From: Lates calcarifer
Taxonomy: Eukaryota > Chordata > Actinopteri > Centropomidae
DNA length: 64,000 nucleotides
Assembly (NCBI RefSeq): GCF_001640805.2
Contig: NC_066843.1
Coordinates: 11,698,036 to 11,762,035, forward strand
Direction of reading: 5' to 3'
Position 1 is the first letter of the stretch. Each line of letters begins with the position of its first letter. Below are positions 19,801 to 31,389 of this stretch, piece after piece. The notes under the pieces are model-generated. The model ran no database searches. It was given only the letters and a program-made list of their open reading frames with translations, and was not told the origin of the DNA. The translations under genes and the position numbers were made by a program.

Positions 19801-21590
19801 GTGGACATATTGTCTGGAGATGTCATGGAGCATGATGAGGCTGTGTCCAGGCTGAGTTGTGTGTTGTTAGGGGCTTGTGCTGGACTTCGGCCCTGGCCAC
19901 AGTAGTAGTAGCCTCTCTCCAGCTGTTCATCACTACTGCTAGAGTAGCCTCCCTCATGGAGTTCCATGGGCATTGGCTGGTGTTGTGGGGTAGAGTAAGG
20001 GTCCTGCATGGGGCCTCCAACAACACCACCACCATCTGGATATGGAGGACTTTTATACTCCTCACCCTTTTTGGAGGATGCTCCACTTCCAGCGCTGCTG
20101 TTGCTCCCCCCACTGCTGCGTTTACTGCCTTTCTTGTTGGCCACCAGGGCCTCTGAAAGCAGCAGCTGCTGGACGTTATTAGAGATGTTTTCTACCTGAG
20201 AGGTGAGGGCGTTCAGGCTCCACAAGCTAGGGTTTGACAGCAGTTTCTCTGAGAAACGCTCCTTCATAGTGGGGACCTGTGGTGTGGAAGTGTAGCTGTG
20301 TGGGGCTGCATGGGGCACATTGGGTGAGGGGTGTGAGCGTGGGGGCATCAACATGGTGTTGGTACTGGCTTGTTCCTGCATACCAGCTGAAGAGGATGAA
20401 GAGGAGGAAGCTGCCCCAGGGGTCATGGGAGGTTGGCCATACTGGAATGACTCTGGATTGGTCATTAGTGGTGAAGGGGTTGAACTGTATGAGGGGGAAC
20501 GGCCTACGGAGCGTGCAGGGGAGTGGCTTGAGGAAGGGCTACAAGTCTGATAATACTGTTCTGGTGATCTGACAGACAGCTCTGAAAGACAGTAGTTTTG
20601 TTGGGGTTGGCTGTAGTGTTGGTATTTAGGGTGGGGCTCCTGGGGGTTAGCCATTGCCTGTAAAGGAGCCTGCTGCTCATAACCTCTGGTGGGAGGTTGC
20701 TGGTAGCCATAACTGTTCTGGGTCGACCTGTAACCCCCCTGCTTCAGATTGCTGTGACTGCTCATTTGTCTGCCATACTGGGAGTTCGGAGGCATATTGT
20801 AACCTTTATAACAGTGGGGCATAGGGCTGCACTTTTCCATGTATGGTGAAGGAGAAGGTGAGTGCTGGGGGTAGTGCAGGTGACTCTGGGGATACATGAG
20901 AGAGGCAGGGGCAGGGTTAGGAGGGTGGGACTGGTGGTGGGGGCTGGTATAGGCAGGGGTGGAGGGCTGGTGGCACTGGGTCTGGGAGTGGCCCAGCATG
21001 TTCTGGTCCATGTACTGGGAGGAGCCAGGTGCAGGAGTACCACCTGCCTCCATGCGCCCCACCATCTCTTGGTCATACTGTGCTAATTGGGCTGGGTCCT
21101 CCCACTTCTGCTGCAGGTGGCCCTCACTCATATATTGGGCTGAGTAATTCCCCGGGCCCATATGGTTACCATAGCCCCCAGGGCCCTGCAGGTGTTGATT
21201 TGGGTTAGGTGGGGGCACTTTACTACCTCTGTAGGATTTCTTTGCCTGCGAGGATGCTGAACCCCCATTTCCACTCCCATTCCCTCCACCATTGCCCGGG
21301 TAGCCAGTGTAGGCTTGCTGGCTGTAACAGTCCTTGGGTCCTCCTCCAGTTCCTGGTCCTCCAGCTGGAGGCATGCTTGTGGGGTTTGCCAGTGAATGAG
21401 CCTCATATCCTGACCTGGCATGCCCTGGGCCTGGACCTGGATGTGGACCAGGGCCTGGGTGTGGATGCTGGGGGTGGGGATGATGCGGGTGTTGCCGATA
21501 GGTCTCCAGGCGGGATAATTCATGGGGCTCCTGCTGGTAGCAGGGTTGGTTGCTGTGGTAACCACCGCTGCGCTCACGGAAGGACTGCAT
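10806..21590 (-). CDS. rai1: Retinoic acid-induced protein 1 (complete coding region in 4 exons, one frame break)
   Basis: RAI1 is a nuclear, chromatin-associated transcription regulator; its loss in humans causes Smith-Magenis syndrome. Coding pieces are 21590-15026, 14813-14720, 13643-13594 and 10814-10806. The N terminus MQSFRER, the EQYYQTCSPSSSHSP block (about residue 340-375), LTSQVENISNNVQQLLLSEA (about 460-480), KTKVLPPRKGRG...MVQKITSP (about 1527-1556) and the C-terminal CLMCCLCGKPANYRDLGDLC to KCPKH zinc domain all match human RAI1 as I recall it. Basic clusters, acidic runs, poly-Ala, poly-Ser, a His/Pro-rich N terminus and a KPGP array fill the disordered parts. With one base removed near 16.5-16.64 kb the frame is continuous for about 2238 codons (human about 1906). 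The paralogue TCF20 is less likely given the N terminus and the SREBF1 neighbour. Confidence 0.95.
10815..13593 (-). other. rai1 last intron
   Basis: No exon was recognised. On the + strand it holds a pyrimidine-rich block (11370-11755), a 16-base G run (11918-11933), a purine-rich block (12165-12440, continuing 12510-12600) and short CA tracts at 12660-12680. Confidence 0.7.
13594..13643 (-). CDS. rai1: rai1 50-nt exon: end of ePHD domain
   Basis: Acceptor TTCCCAG, donor GAG|GTAAGAG. In phase it reads GCTFHEDDFSIKCPKHE, corresponding to human GCIFIEENFSLKCPKHK. It enters in phase 1 and leaves in phase 0. If the donor were skipped the frame would end after three further codons (VRE, stop). 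Confidence 0.93.
13644..14719 (-). other. rai1 penultimate intron
   Basis: This intron separates the two ePHD exons. It contains GA-rich (13815-13860) and CA (14188-14211) simple repeats and a 400-bp + strand pyrimidine tract (14310-14715). Open frames crossing it are low complexity. Confidence 0.75.
14720..14813 (-). CDS. rai1: rai1 small exon: middle of ePHD/ADD zinc domain
   Basis: Acceptor ACCCCAG, donor ATAG|GTAAGAG. It translates in phase 0 as SCYKCQIVGASLSCCWRGCS then HKYHYVCAKEI plus one base. This parallels human [27 protein letters not shown]. The Cys and His spacing (CxxC...CC...CxHxYHxxC) provides the zinc ligands. It is too short to appear as a long open frame. Confidence 0.95.
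14814..15025 (-). other. rai1 short intron inside the ePHD domain
   Basis: A 212-nt intron, GTACGA...CCCCAG, phase 0. Confidence 0.85.
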
Positions 21591-21602
21591 AACTCTCTTC
21601 GT
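15026..21602 (-). CDS. rai1: rai1 giant coding exon (12 nt of 5' UTR plus about 2188 codons), frame-shifted
   Basis: The minus-strand acceptor ATACAG ends at 21603; the exon begins ACGAAGAGAGTT and then the ATG at 21590. The donor is ACG|GTACGA at 15025. The first frame is open from 21590 to a TAA at 16499-16497, but its last 30 or so residues look out of frame. A second frame is open from a TGA at 16645-16643 to the donor. It carries the basic clusters TKRKRW and KQRRKKRKG and the first zinc-ligand half of the ePHD domain. The coding length 6565 nt minus one base is exactly 2188 codons and gives phase 0 at the donor, as the next exon requires. Confidence 0.95.
17793..18165 (-). repeat. Coding minisatellite: KPGP repeats in rai1
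   Basis: A 12-nt unit encoding K-P-G-P is repeated about 25 times in two clusters (minus strand, 18165-17970 and 17925-17793), with substituted units KPGS, KPGA and KPGL. The clusters are separated by a short acidic/hydrophobic spacer. Each begins with LPPK...VKRKPGPKPGSKPG, so one cluster is probably a duplicate of the other. The basic-proline pattern resembles degenerate AT-hook or linker-histone-tail sequence. Confidence 0.9.
19027..19093 (-). repeat. Acidic (Glu/Asp) codon repeat in rai1
   Basis: GAA/GAG/GAT-rich codons encode a run of about 25 residues, nearly all Glu or Asp (DEEDEEDGEEEGEADEEEEE). It is in frame in the giant exon. Confidence 0.85.
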
Positions 21603-22055
21603 CTGTATCCAGAGCAGGGAGGGGGAGGTGAGGTGAGATGGGAAAGGGGGGAGGGGGGGTTAGGGGGTTCTGAAGGCAGGGAGAGAGGGGGAAGAGAGAG
21701 AGAGAAAAGAGGGAGAAATTGTGAGGGTTAGAGCTGTTGAGCCTGCGGTTTATCCATTCTGCATTTTCTCCTTTCATATTCAGTGTCTAATTCTATTTTA
21801 ACATTCACCTGGAGTCAAAGCTAAATTCTCACTCTCGCTGGGAATCATTGAAGATGATATTTTTCACACTCACTCACACAAACTTTCAAACACACACACA
21901 GGAGTGCAGATCCCATGTAGACACAGTGTTATGTAGATTTTTTCTCCCGCAAACACAAATATATTCAAAAGCATAATTAGATTTCACATCAGTATCTGTA
22001 TTTTAGATTGTTTACAGCACTAATAGTTGTTTTTTTTGTCCAGATTTGAAGAAAC

Positions 22056-22086
<31 letters not shown>

Positions 22087-22866
22087 TTTGTGTATATGTA
22101 TAAAATGGCCCCACAATAGTGCAGGCTTCAGGATCTGTTTCAGCTTCTCAAGATGGAGGGGCAGATGTGATGCAGTCTCTGATGCTGTGATTGACAGGTC
22201 TGGGAGAGAGAGGAAAAAGAGAAAGTGGTGTGTGGGAAGTTAGTTACCTATCTCTAATAAATAAATAAATAATCATGACAATTGTTCACCTGTGTGTACA
22301 TATGTGATTATGTAGGGGTTGGTGACTGAAGCAGGGCAAATCTTCAAAGACCGGAGGCCTCAGTAAGAAGACATATGAAGAGCATCTATGTTAGGCCATA
22401 ACACTGGCTCTGAGCCTGAGCTGAACTCACTGACAGAACCACTGTAGCAATTTAGCCTTTTCTCCAGCTGATTTTGTATGATGCATTATTCATAATTGTT
22501 CCAGGATCAAATGTGATCCCTAGACTTAGCCCCTTTTTTCTAACCACCCTAAGATATTACAATTTATTACCTAAACAAACAATATAGAGCATTATTTTCT
22601 GGTTTGTCTTTGATGCAGCGTTTCATAAAAGGTTCAACTGAGCCGTCTTTTTCTTCCCTCTCCTCCCTGTCTTCTCCTGCACAGATGCAAACTCCAATTT
22701 CCTCCAAGGGGAAGTGGGAAGTGTTACAATGTGTGTTTGCGTGCGTGCTTTCAGTTTACCAGTAAGGATGTCTTAAAGTGTGTTTGGGTGTGTTGCGTTT
22801 GGTGTGTTGGTTCCAGTACGCGAGAGCATGTGGCAATGTTTGCCTGTAATCTTTTGACTGCCTGGA

Positions 22867-22897
<31 letters not shown>

Positions 22898-22992
22898 ATG
22901 CATTCATACAAAAGAGAAAGGAAGAGAGGAGGGGTGGAAAGTGCTCTTGCTCTATAAAAAGGAATAGAGTCACCTGGAGACAGAGCGCTGAG

Positions 22993-23061
<69 letters not shown>

Positions 23062-24830
23062 GTGTCAGCCAGTTCCAGCACAATATCCCGGCATTCAACC
23101 CGCCCCAGGGACAGTGGTGCATCCCACCAGACGCACAGTAGCATTATTCATCTCTGAAACACACAGTTTGTGTGTGTGCGTGAGAGAGAGAGAGAGAGAG
23201 AAAGAGAGACAGAGAAAGAGAGAGAGTAGGTCTATTTGTGTTTATATATGCAGGACCACAGCTTTTGGCAGTCCCTTAAATACACAAACACACAACAAAC
23301 ACAAACACACACACTCACAGACAAACACACACACATCCCTATAGATTCCCCTGGAGATTCTCTGTCCTCCCTCCTACCTTCCTATCGCCCCTGCCTGCAG
23401 CCTACTTGTGCTTCACCGTGGGTGATGTGCGTGTATGTGTGAATATGTGTGTGAGGATACTTGTTTACTCAATGACCTAAATAAGATGCTTATAGGAGAC
23501 AAGGGGTGGGATTCTACCAGACCAAGCTTGCCGAGCGCAGCAGAGAGGATGGACCTAGGCACCCATGGCTGTTTGGATCTGGTGTTGTGATGCCACGTGT
23601 CTGTCTGTCTGTACATTTGTGTGTGTCTTCCACTCTTCTTCACAAAAGCCTATTCTGAAGAATAATTAATTGGATTTTTCACTGTTTGTGTGTCTCTCAC
23701 TAAAAACAAAGCAAACAAACAAACAAAAAAAACCCTTCTCCCCAATCAATTTACTTCACTCCTCCTTCTGTCTTTTCTCTTGCATTCAGACACCCATACA
23801 TGCATGTGTGTGTACGCGAGTGGGGTCTACATTCTGATCACGTCTCCTCTCCACCTCCACGCTGCACCTCCTCCCCTCCACTTCTATCTTCCACAGAGAG
23901 CCCTGGCATTGTGTAGCCGACCAACTGCTGTATTTGTGGATGCACCACGTCACACCGCGCTGCTCCCCGCCCCGGTAGGGGTCAGAGAGGAGAGAGGACG
24001 AAGGGTACATGCTGAGATCGCCAAATCCTCTCTGTTGATCTGTCTATCTGTCTGTATCTGTCTTTTTATTAGGTAGGGCTCGCATTGATTTTGCTACTGC
24101 TTGAGCACAGAGAAAGGAGGGATGGAGGCGAACCAAACACACCTATTGCTTACTGTCTTTCGTTTGCACGCACAGCAAGACACCCACATTGGCTGTTCCT
24201 TGTTGTTTTCTTGTGTGTGTGTTTGTTTTTATATTTTTTCCCTTCTCTCACTTCACTTTTTCATTTTCTTTTTTTCTTTCTCGTTTTCTTTCCACTACTA
24301 CCTGCATCTGTCTCTCAACACGTCTGTGCCAAACAGGTTCCTTTCTTTTTCTTGCCCTCCTATCTCTCCCTTTTTTCCTCCTCCTTCTATCTCTCTCTTT
24401 TTCTTTTTCAAATCTTTCTTTCTGGCCCCGTGCCACAATCAGAGAGGAGAATGGCAATGGAACGGGAGGGGAAAGACAACAAGGCGTTGGTGGGGTCCAA
24501 TGGGAGGGGAGAGAAGAAAAAGAGTCAGCTGTGGCTGGGTGGGGGGCAGTATTGAGAGTTGTGTGTGTGTGTGTGTGTGTGTGGGGTGGGGGTGCATGCG
24601 GAGGGAAAGAGTGATGGAATGATAAGTTTGAAAAGGGGGGAGGATGAGGGGAAGGGGGTGCAGAAGACAGAGGAGGATTAGATGATTTACTGAGTGGGCT
24701 TTACAACCTGGGCTCCTGGGAAATATGAGGCGCAGCAATCACCGCACACATATACGGGTGCTTAACAAACGCAGACACGTATGCGTGCAAAATGGTAGAT
24801 TGCGCGCGGGCTTACAAGGCAGTGGGGTCC
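21603..24830. other. Noncoding sequence 5' of the rai1 giant exon (probable 5' intron)
   Basis: No exon was recognised. Contents are TG tracts at 22042-22086 and 22866-22895, a 70-nt (TG)n at 22995-23065, a GA tract at 23181-23226, and a T/C-biased block at 24200-24430. A moderately CpG-containing patch lies at 23880-24000. Confidence 0.6.
22995..23065 (+). repeat. (TG)n microsatellite, about 70 nt
   Basis: Near-perfect TG dinucleotide repeat, one of the longest in the window. Confidence 0.97.
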
Positions 24831-25070
24831 ATAATTAGCCAAATGCGTCACCTCCACAGACAAACATGAGCTGCTAGACATGTGATTGATTACCTTAGGC
24901 TCTGCCCACTTCAAATCTCATCAAGGCAGCTGCCCTCATAACCAGCTTTATTGTCATTGTAGATTTGTAAACCTTAAACTGACATCAGACGTTGAATGTT
25001 TGTGTACTCTCTTTATACACATTTTTAAAAAATGTACCCATGAGGACATTTTCAGATCTCAAGCCTTAGA
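24830..25070. other. Candidate conserved noncoding element
   Basis: An ordinary-complexity island between microsatellite-rich DNA, with ATAATTAGCC and a PBX/HOX-like TGATTGATTA at 24883-24892. Conservation is inferred from composition only. Confidence 0.3.
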
Positions 25071-25300
25071 ATGAGTCTGTCTGTAAAAAAAAAATAGGAA
25101 GGAAGGACAGGAGAGGAGTGTAAGGGAGGGAGGGAGGGGTGAAGGAGGAGAGGAGGGTGAATCTGATTGTTCCGCTGGATGGTTCATAATGCGCAGAGCT
25201 GCGACTGGTTACAGTCCCCCCTTCATTCTTTTTTTATCCTCTCTCCCTCTCTTTCATCGCATCATCTTCAGAGGCAGCTTGAGATGGGATTTATCTTCTT

Positions 25301-25333
<33 letters not shown>

Positions 25334-25364
25334 ACACACATGCATGTACACGCACGCACGCATG

Positions 25365-25395
<31 letters not shown>

Positions 25396-25510
25396 AGAAA
25401 CAGACAGCTCTCTCGTTCCATCAACTCTGGCTCTGAAGCATTTTCGCTTCAAATCTTTTTCCTGCTCTCTGTCTATCTGACACAAACAAACACACGCATG
25501 CAAATGCGCA

Positions 25511-25514
<4 letters not shown>

Positions 25515-25552
<38 letters not shown>
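25515..25552 (+). repeat. (CA)n microsatellite
   Basis: Pure CA repeat of about 38 nt. Confidence 0.95.
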
Positions 25553-25555
<3 letters not shown>

Positions 25556-26326
25556 TCACACACACATAAATGGAGGCATACGGAGTGGAGGGATGGAACG
25601 TCTCCCCGTGTGTTTACCTCCCCAGTCATCCTGGTTAATTATGCATGCAGAGGCAGTTTGCTGGGGAGGTGGAGCGGCCTGGGAGGAAACACACACACAC
25701 CTCATCACACATACTCACAAACAGTCGCACTTCACCACCACCACCACCACCACCGGAATCATCACAACACACCCCAGCACCACAGACGCCAAAGCTCAGC
25801 TCACATGCTCCTCGACAACCCGACAACGCGCTTGAAAATAACCCAAACATGCCATGCTCCCTGTGCCCCCCCCCCCAACTTCATCACACACACACACACT
25901 CATGTCTAACACATCTGCCTTTAACACCCTGCTTAACACAGCATGCTCCAAAATAACACAGCAACCCACCCCGCCGCTGCTCCCAATCAGCACGCTGCTA
26001 TCCCCTTCCTAATTACACACACTTCAACGAGGCACAGAGTGTTTTCAGATGCCTCCAACTATTCAGATTGCCTGTCTGCATCCTCCCCTCTCAGCGGACA
26101 CTGTGCCCTTTTACTTGATAACCGCAGGTTCAACACACTGGACAGACAGATGGACGGGCAGACACGCATACATCTTCTCTCCGTCTCCCTCCATCTTTTT
26201 CTTCTCTGCAGTGTCTGGTCAGGTTGTGTGGGTGGGTACCTGCCCAAGGGAGAGGCTTAGGAGATGGAAGGAGCCAATATCTGCTCTGACATTTGTCAGT
26301 GTCCCGTTGTCATGACACACAGCTGG

Positions 26327-26342
26327 AGGTCACGGGGGGTCA
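26327..26342 (+). promoter_or_regulatory. DR4 nuclear-receptor-type element
   Basis: AGGTCA CGGG GGGTCA: two RGKTCA half-sites with a 4-base spacer, the arrangement bound by TR/RXR and LXR/RXR. Motif match only. Confidence 0.3.
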
Positions 26343-27674
26343 CTGGCAGCCAGTCACATAGATTATCAGAAGAGACATAGAGGGGGTGGAGACCAGCTAT
26401 TGACACTCATGGACAGACAGACAGATGGACAGATGGACAGATGGCAGTTTGAGGCTGCTGGACAGGTAGTAAATAAACTGGACTGGGGGGCTGAGAGTGA
26501 CATACATAAGCATCTAATGAGCGCCTAGTACCTTACATTGGTCATGTCCAGCATAAATGCAATGGTTTCCAACAAATAAATACTGAAAATGATGAAAAGA
26601 TGTCATCAATTTCTAAGAAGCAGAGAGCTCATCTTGACTCTTTCGTTTGTCTGCCATCCATCGTCTCCATCTGTTTGGCTATCTTCCTCAGTCCAACTCA
26701 ATGTGATACACTGTCATCACAGTTTAAAAAACAAACAATATTGCCAAACGTGTGTGAATGAAATTGAACGAGGCACTATGTTTTCCTACCAAATTCTCTT
26801 TTTCCCTCTGTTGAATCCAGCTCTTGGTTTTTGTTGGAAGAAATCTGACTGAGCTTTGAGGCTGAAACAGCTCAATAAGCGTCTAAAAGTGAAGAAACTG
26901 AGCCTTGCCCAGGGTGGATCTGGGAGACCATTTTGGTTCTTAGAGGGAGGCCAGTTAATGCGGGGTCTGAATGAGTGTGTGTGTGTGCCTGTGTGTGTGC
27001 ATGAGGTACAACTGTCTCATCTCTGGGGTTTAGGATGACTCATCGGCATTCACAGACATGGCATGTCTATTTCATCTCTGATGAAGATGACACTCTAGAC
27101 ACAAATGTCTGCTGTGCGTGCATAAAATTGTGGACAGCTACCACACACTTGAAATTTCAACTCAAATTCATAAACCTGGAAGAAGAGGAGAGGGAACTCT
27201 CGACTGCAGGAAAACAGACTGACACGGACATACACACACACACACACACACACACTGCTGCAGCTTCAGAATGAAAGACTAAATAAAGGTCAGAGAGACA
27301 GAAAGCGAGGCAGATGTGTCTGTCTGTGAGCGAGAGAGAAATGCATCAACCACTACAGTTATCTGCTTTGTGGTTTCGGTTTAGAATTCCTATTTGGCTC
27401 TGAAAGCAAGACGCAGAGGCGATGCTACCCCCCCACCCCCATACTATAGAACGACATCATCTCTCTGTCTCTGGGATGAAAAATGGAGAAAATCAATTCA
27501 TCGAGAAGGCCGGACTGGATAGTGTGTGGACGTGTGTCTATATCTTTCTATCGCTCCCTCTGACAGTTTGGTGATGTCCAGTGACCTTTCAGAGAGGAAC
27601 AACACACTGGGATGTGTGACGCCATAAAAACAACAACAAGAAGGAAAAAAAAAAAACAAAAGACAGGGTCTACA

Positions 27675-27688
27675 GTCACCATGGCAAC
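27675..27688 (+). promoter_or_regulatory. RFX X-box palindrome
   Basis: GTCACC AT GGCAAC fits GTNRCC-N2-RGYAAC exactly. Motif match only. Confidence 0.4.
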
Positions 27689-27780
27689 GGCAGAGCCACT
27701 CAGTCAAGTGGAAAACCTTGAGTATGCATGTGCCATGAAGAAATCACACAAGTGAAGCACACTGGGGAGTCTGAGCATGA

Positions 27781-27812
<32 letters not shown>

Positions 27813-27824
27813 GGGGGGGGGGGG
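27781..27824 (+). repeat. Compound (GT)n(AT)n(G)n tract
   Basis: GT, then AT dinucleotides, then a run of 12 G. Confidence 0.95.
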
Positions 27825-27899
27825 TGAGAATGGTGGGAAAATACTGAAAATCACATATAAACATATGTGCAGGTAAATAAACACAATCACAGATTAGGA

Positions 27900-28560
27900 A
27901 AATCACCCGGTAGTTAGTTAATTATGTCAATTGATGCCAACACATTTTCAAAATAAAAGACAACTTTACATAATCAAATTCTTAAAAAAGAAAACAGCAG
28001 TTTGATTATCATGCTGATGAGGCGAATCTTATTCATGCAACATCAAGTCAGAGCTGCGTAGAAATCGAAGCGGAAAACCATTAACTGAAATTAATTGAAT
28101 TTAATTTGAAATCTCTTAATTGATTGTTTAAAAGCTGACATTTGAGAGATATGATTTGCTGCGGCTTCTTTTATTTTATTTTTGCAGCCACAGCTGACCA
28201 TCATTTGGTGTTAATTGGGTCCTGGGGAAAAAAAAAAAGGCACCTCAGTGTTTGTGTGAACAGCAACAATTACAAAATCAGCTCAGCCAGCTCATGTGCT
28301 GTTTGGACAAAGTCTGTGCGGAGAATTTGTTGTTCCTTACTGCATCTTTGAGAACCACACATTGATCGGTTTGTTGCCACACAGAGAGAAGATGGAAAGA
28401 GGCTCATATGTGCTCAGTGCCTCGCACTCCAGACTCAAACTGGCAGCATTAAGTCAGCATTGAAAGACAAGCTTTGATTTAAGTCTGCTCCATCTACATA
28501 CATCACTTTATAGGCGTTCAGCGTAAAACACTGAATCACTTCACTTTCTTGCTGAACAAT
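27900..28560. other. Candidate conserved noncoding element, homeodomain-site rich
   Basis: AT-rich but non-repetitive, with several TTAATTA/CTTAATTG-type sites and no ORF or simple repeat. It stands out from flanking microsatellite DNA. Confidence 0.3.
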
Positions 28561-29451
28561 GGGTGGACGATGAGCATGTGGGCTGTGAAAGGACAAATCC
28601 TGTAGACCTGTTTCCTTGAATCTCTCTCTCTCTCTCTTTTCCAGCCTTCACCCAAAAATCGTTTGGCCCTCCCTTGTTCCACTCCTCCGCGCGACTCTCC
28701 TTCCTCCTATCTCTTTTTCCAATCTATCTTTTCCCTCTCTGTCTCTCCCCCTGTCTTTCAGCGCGGTCACCTCCAGCGGACAGCTGCCGAGTGTTGCCCT
28801 TTGAAGGACTAAACCTGGCTTTGTTGACATGGCAACGGAGCGACGAGACGGGTGGGGATGGAGGAGGAGAGAGGGATGAGCGGGAGAAAATGACAGGCAC
28901 ACACACACACACACACACACGCATGTAATCAAGCACATAGGTTGTGTTGTTGTCTCTGGCGAAGGTTGTCGTGGATACCTGGGCGTGTGTGAATCAGAAA
29001 AACGAAAACTCATTGCTCATTACCCGCTATGTGTCTGTGTGCTTGTGTGTGCAACTGAGTCAGTGTCTGTGTGTAGGCAGGTGACTGCAAACATGAATCA
29101 ATTTCTGCTTGTGCAAGCGTTTGCTAATATGTGCTCATATGTGCAAGTGTTTAGCATGAACGTGTTTGAGTGTGTGTTTGTGTGTGTGAGGGAACAGGCT
29201 TGATGAGGGCTTTCATGATCAAACTTGACTGCCTGCAACGCCCCCGCAGTCTGTGTGTGTGTGTGAGTGTGTGTGTGTGTGAGTGTGTAAGGGCACTGGT
29301 GGACTTCAGCTAACCTTCCAGAGTGCAGAGGGAGTGAGATATACAGACACAGAAGAAGAGGAAGGAGAACAAAGAGATGCTCTGTGGGTTCATGTTCCCA
29401 TCGTATTGATAACCTCAGCCATGCCCACACACTTCTTCTGGTTTTCTATCC

Positions 29452-29483
<32 letters not shown>

Positions 29484-30124
29484 TATACTCACACAAACAA
29501 ATGCATCCACACACACACGCACACACACACACACACACACAAGGGAGTTAGGGTCCTGTAAAGTGGGCCGCAGAGCTGCTTGGTATTCCGTCAGAATCCT
29601 CCAGCGAGGGAGAGTGTGGAGCACAAGAAAGAAACGATGCAGGAGGAAGATGGGACGAGAGAGGAAGACAAAAGTGAAGCAGTCGGAACCGAGTGTGTGT
29701 GGTAAATTCTCACTTACACTGCAGGCTGAAAATCCCATTCCACTGCTTATTTTAAAAGCAGATGCGGAGAAGTACAGTACCTGCCTCTCTTCAACAAAGG
29801 TGCAGTGTTTTGAGGTTGGAAAACAGATGTGAAATGGTGCATATCTTTCAGTGACCCATTTTGGTTTGGTCTAAAGCACAGCACATCTTCCTGCCTCACA
29901 AACTCACACACACACACACATACAGGCACATAGACATGCCCACCATTTCCAGGTAATGGGGTGGAGCGCTCCACTGAACACAGGGAGCGGTGTTTGGAGC
30001 AGGTTTTGGTGTGACATCCCTGCTGGGGCTCATGGTGTGTTCCACTCCCATGTATTCGATCCCTGGACTCATTTACACGTACACACAAGCGCTCGCACAT
30101 GTGCAAGTGTACACACAGACTCAT

Positions 30125-30156
<32 letters not shown>

Positions 30157-30255
30157 ACACACACACACGCACACTGATTTGCACCTGCTCCCTTTTCGAG
30201 CCACTTCGGTTCATCTAATTGATGATGCCGTGTCACTCCTGCTGTCTCTCTCTCT

Positions 30256-30304
<49 letters not shown>

Positions 30305-30680
30305 CCCACCTCTTCCTTCTCTCTGTGTCCTCTAAGTTGTATCCTGTTCTCCACTGTCCTCTATCTTTCATACCCTGTCCTTGCCCTGTAGCCACAGTGC
30401 AGCTGCTGGCAGTGCAGTGTGTGTCTGAATGTGTTTGTCTGCATATGTGTCTGTGTGACCTTGTCTCAGGTTAGACTGGGGCAGGCAGCTCTTTGGTCTG
30501 GCACATTGAACCCATAGCCTGAAGGAGAGATTAGTAGTGGTGATGTCGTCCTCTGTGGCTTGTGTGTCTACAAATAAGAATGAGTATTTTGTTTTGTGGG
30601 TAGTTGTCTCTTATTTTACGTAAAAAAACAATAAATGAAACTACTCTTATTTTTGAGCAATAAGATGTTGATATGTCAGA
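28561..30680. other. Noncoding, microsatellite-rich
   Basis: TC/CA tracts at 28620-28640, 28901-28922, 29459-29542, 30128-30172 and 30244-30304. An X-box-like GTTGACATGGCAAC lies at 28823-28836 (one mismatch). No exon was recognised. Confidence 0.6.
30258..30304 (+). repeat. (CA)n microsatellite
   Basis: Pure CA tract of about 47 nt preceded by TC repeats. Confidence 0.95.
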
Positions 30681-31035
30681 GTTATAGATTCACTGGAGAC
30701 TCATGGCTGTTCTACAGAACTCACAATCATTTAATACGGTATATGAATGTGTGAGGCTGGTACACACATGCATACACACAAACATGCACATGTTTAAAGT
30801 CCTAATAGCTCTCCAAGGTCTAGTTTTGTGTGGTGACAGCTTATACCAGTATTCACTTACAGTCTTGTGCGCTGGCTTTGATTTCAGAGAGAAAGAGAAA
30901 GCTTGGCACTGTGGTGTCAAAGAAAACTCACACAACAGAGCCCCTCCTCACAATAAATGTCAACAAAATCAACAACACAAGAAAAAAAGTGTATCTTACT
31001 CATATTTGGAAAATAATCATCCTCTTAGATATAGA

Positions 31036-31389
31036 ACTACAGTTCCCATACTGCTTTGGGGGCAATAAACAGGAAGGACAATCTTGCTGTGCAGTCGGCC
31101 AGGTGTGGACTACCACTTGAACCCCGTTTTTGTTAGCTTGTCTTTACTTACATTTTGGCGACTTTGCACCATTATAAGTATGCCGAATTAGCTACTAGCA
31201 GTTTGTGTTTCCAGGATACTCACGGATTTACCGACAACTATCGCTGTATTACTTTGATACCGAAGACAACTTAAAAAACGTGACGATTCTCAAGCAAGTT
31301 CTGGAGTTATAAGGAGTATCTCTTCTCTGCGATTCACCAGTGGATTTCTGGACGTTTATTCGCGTGGGCATCGGATATCTTCGGAAAGT
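31036..31389 (+). promoter_or_regulatory. Promoter-like segment: ZNF143/Staf-type motif, then first-exon-like sequence with splice donor
   Basis: ACTACAGTTCCCATACTGC begins at 31036 and resembles the long ZNF143 promoter motif. About 300 nt of non-repetitive sequence follows, with many CpGs compared with its surroundings, ending at a strong donor (AAAGT|GTAAGT at 31390). A minus-strand donor-like ACT|GTAAGTGA lies at about 30863 on the other side, so a divergent promoter is possible. No open frame over 60 codons is present. It could be the first exon of a noncoding RNA or an unplaced gene, or part of a transposable element. Confidence 0.35.

Larger units (their letters stand above)
25070..27890. 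other. Noncoding, microsatellite-rich
   Basis: CA tracts at 25315-25390 and 25515-25552, ACC trinucleotides at 25735-25754, CA at 27235-27255, and a compound GT/TA/G tract at 27781-27824. A DR4 motif lies at 26327 and an RFX X-box at 27675. No exon was recognised. Confidence 0.6.
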
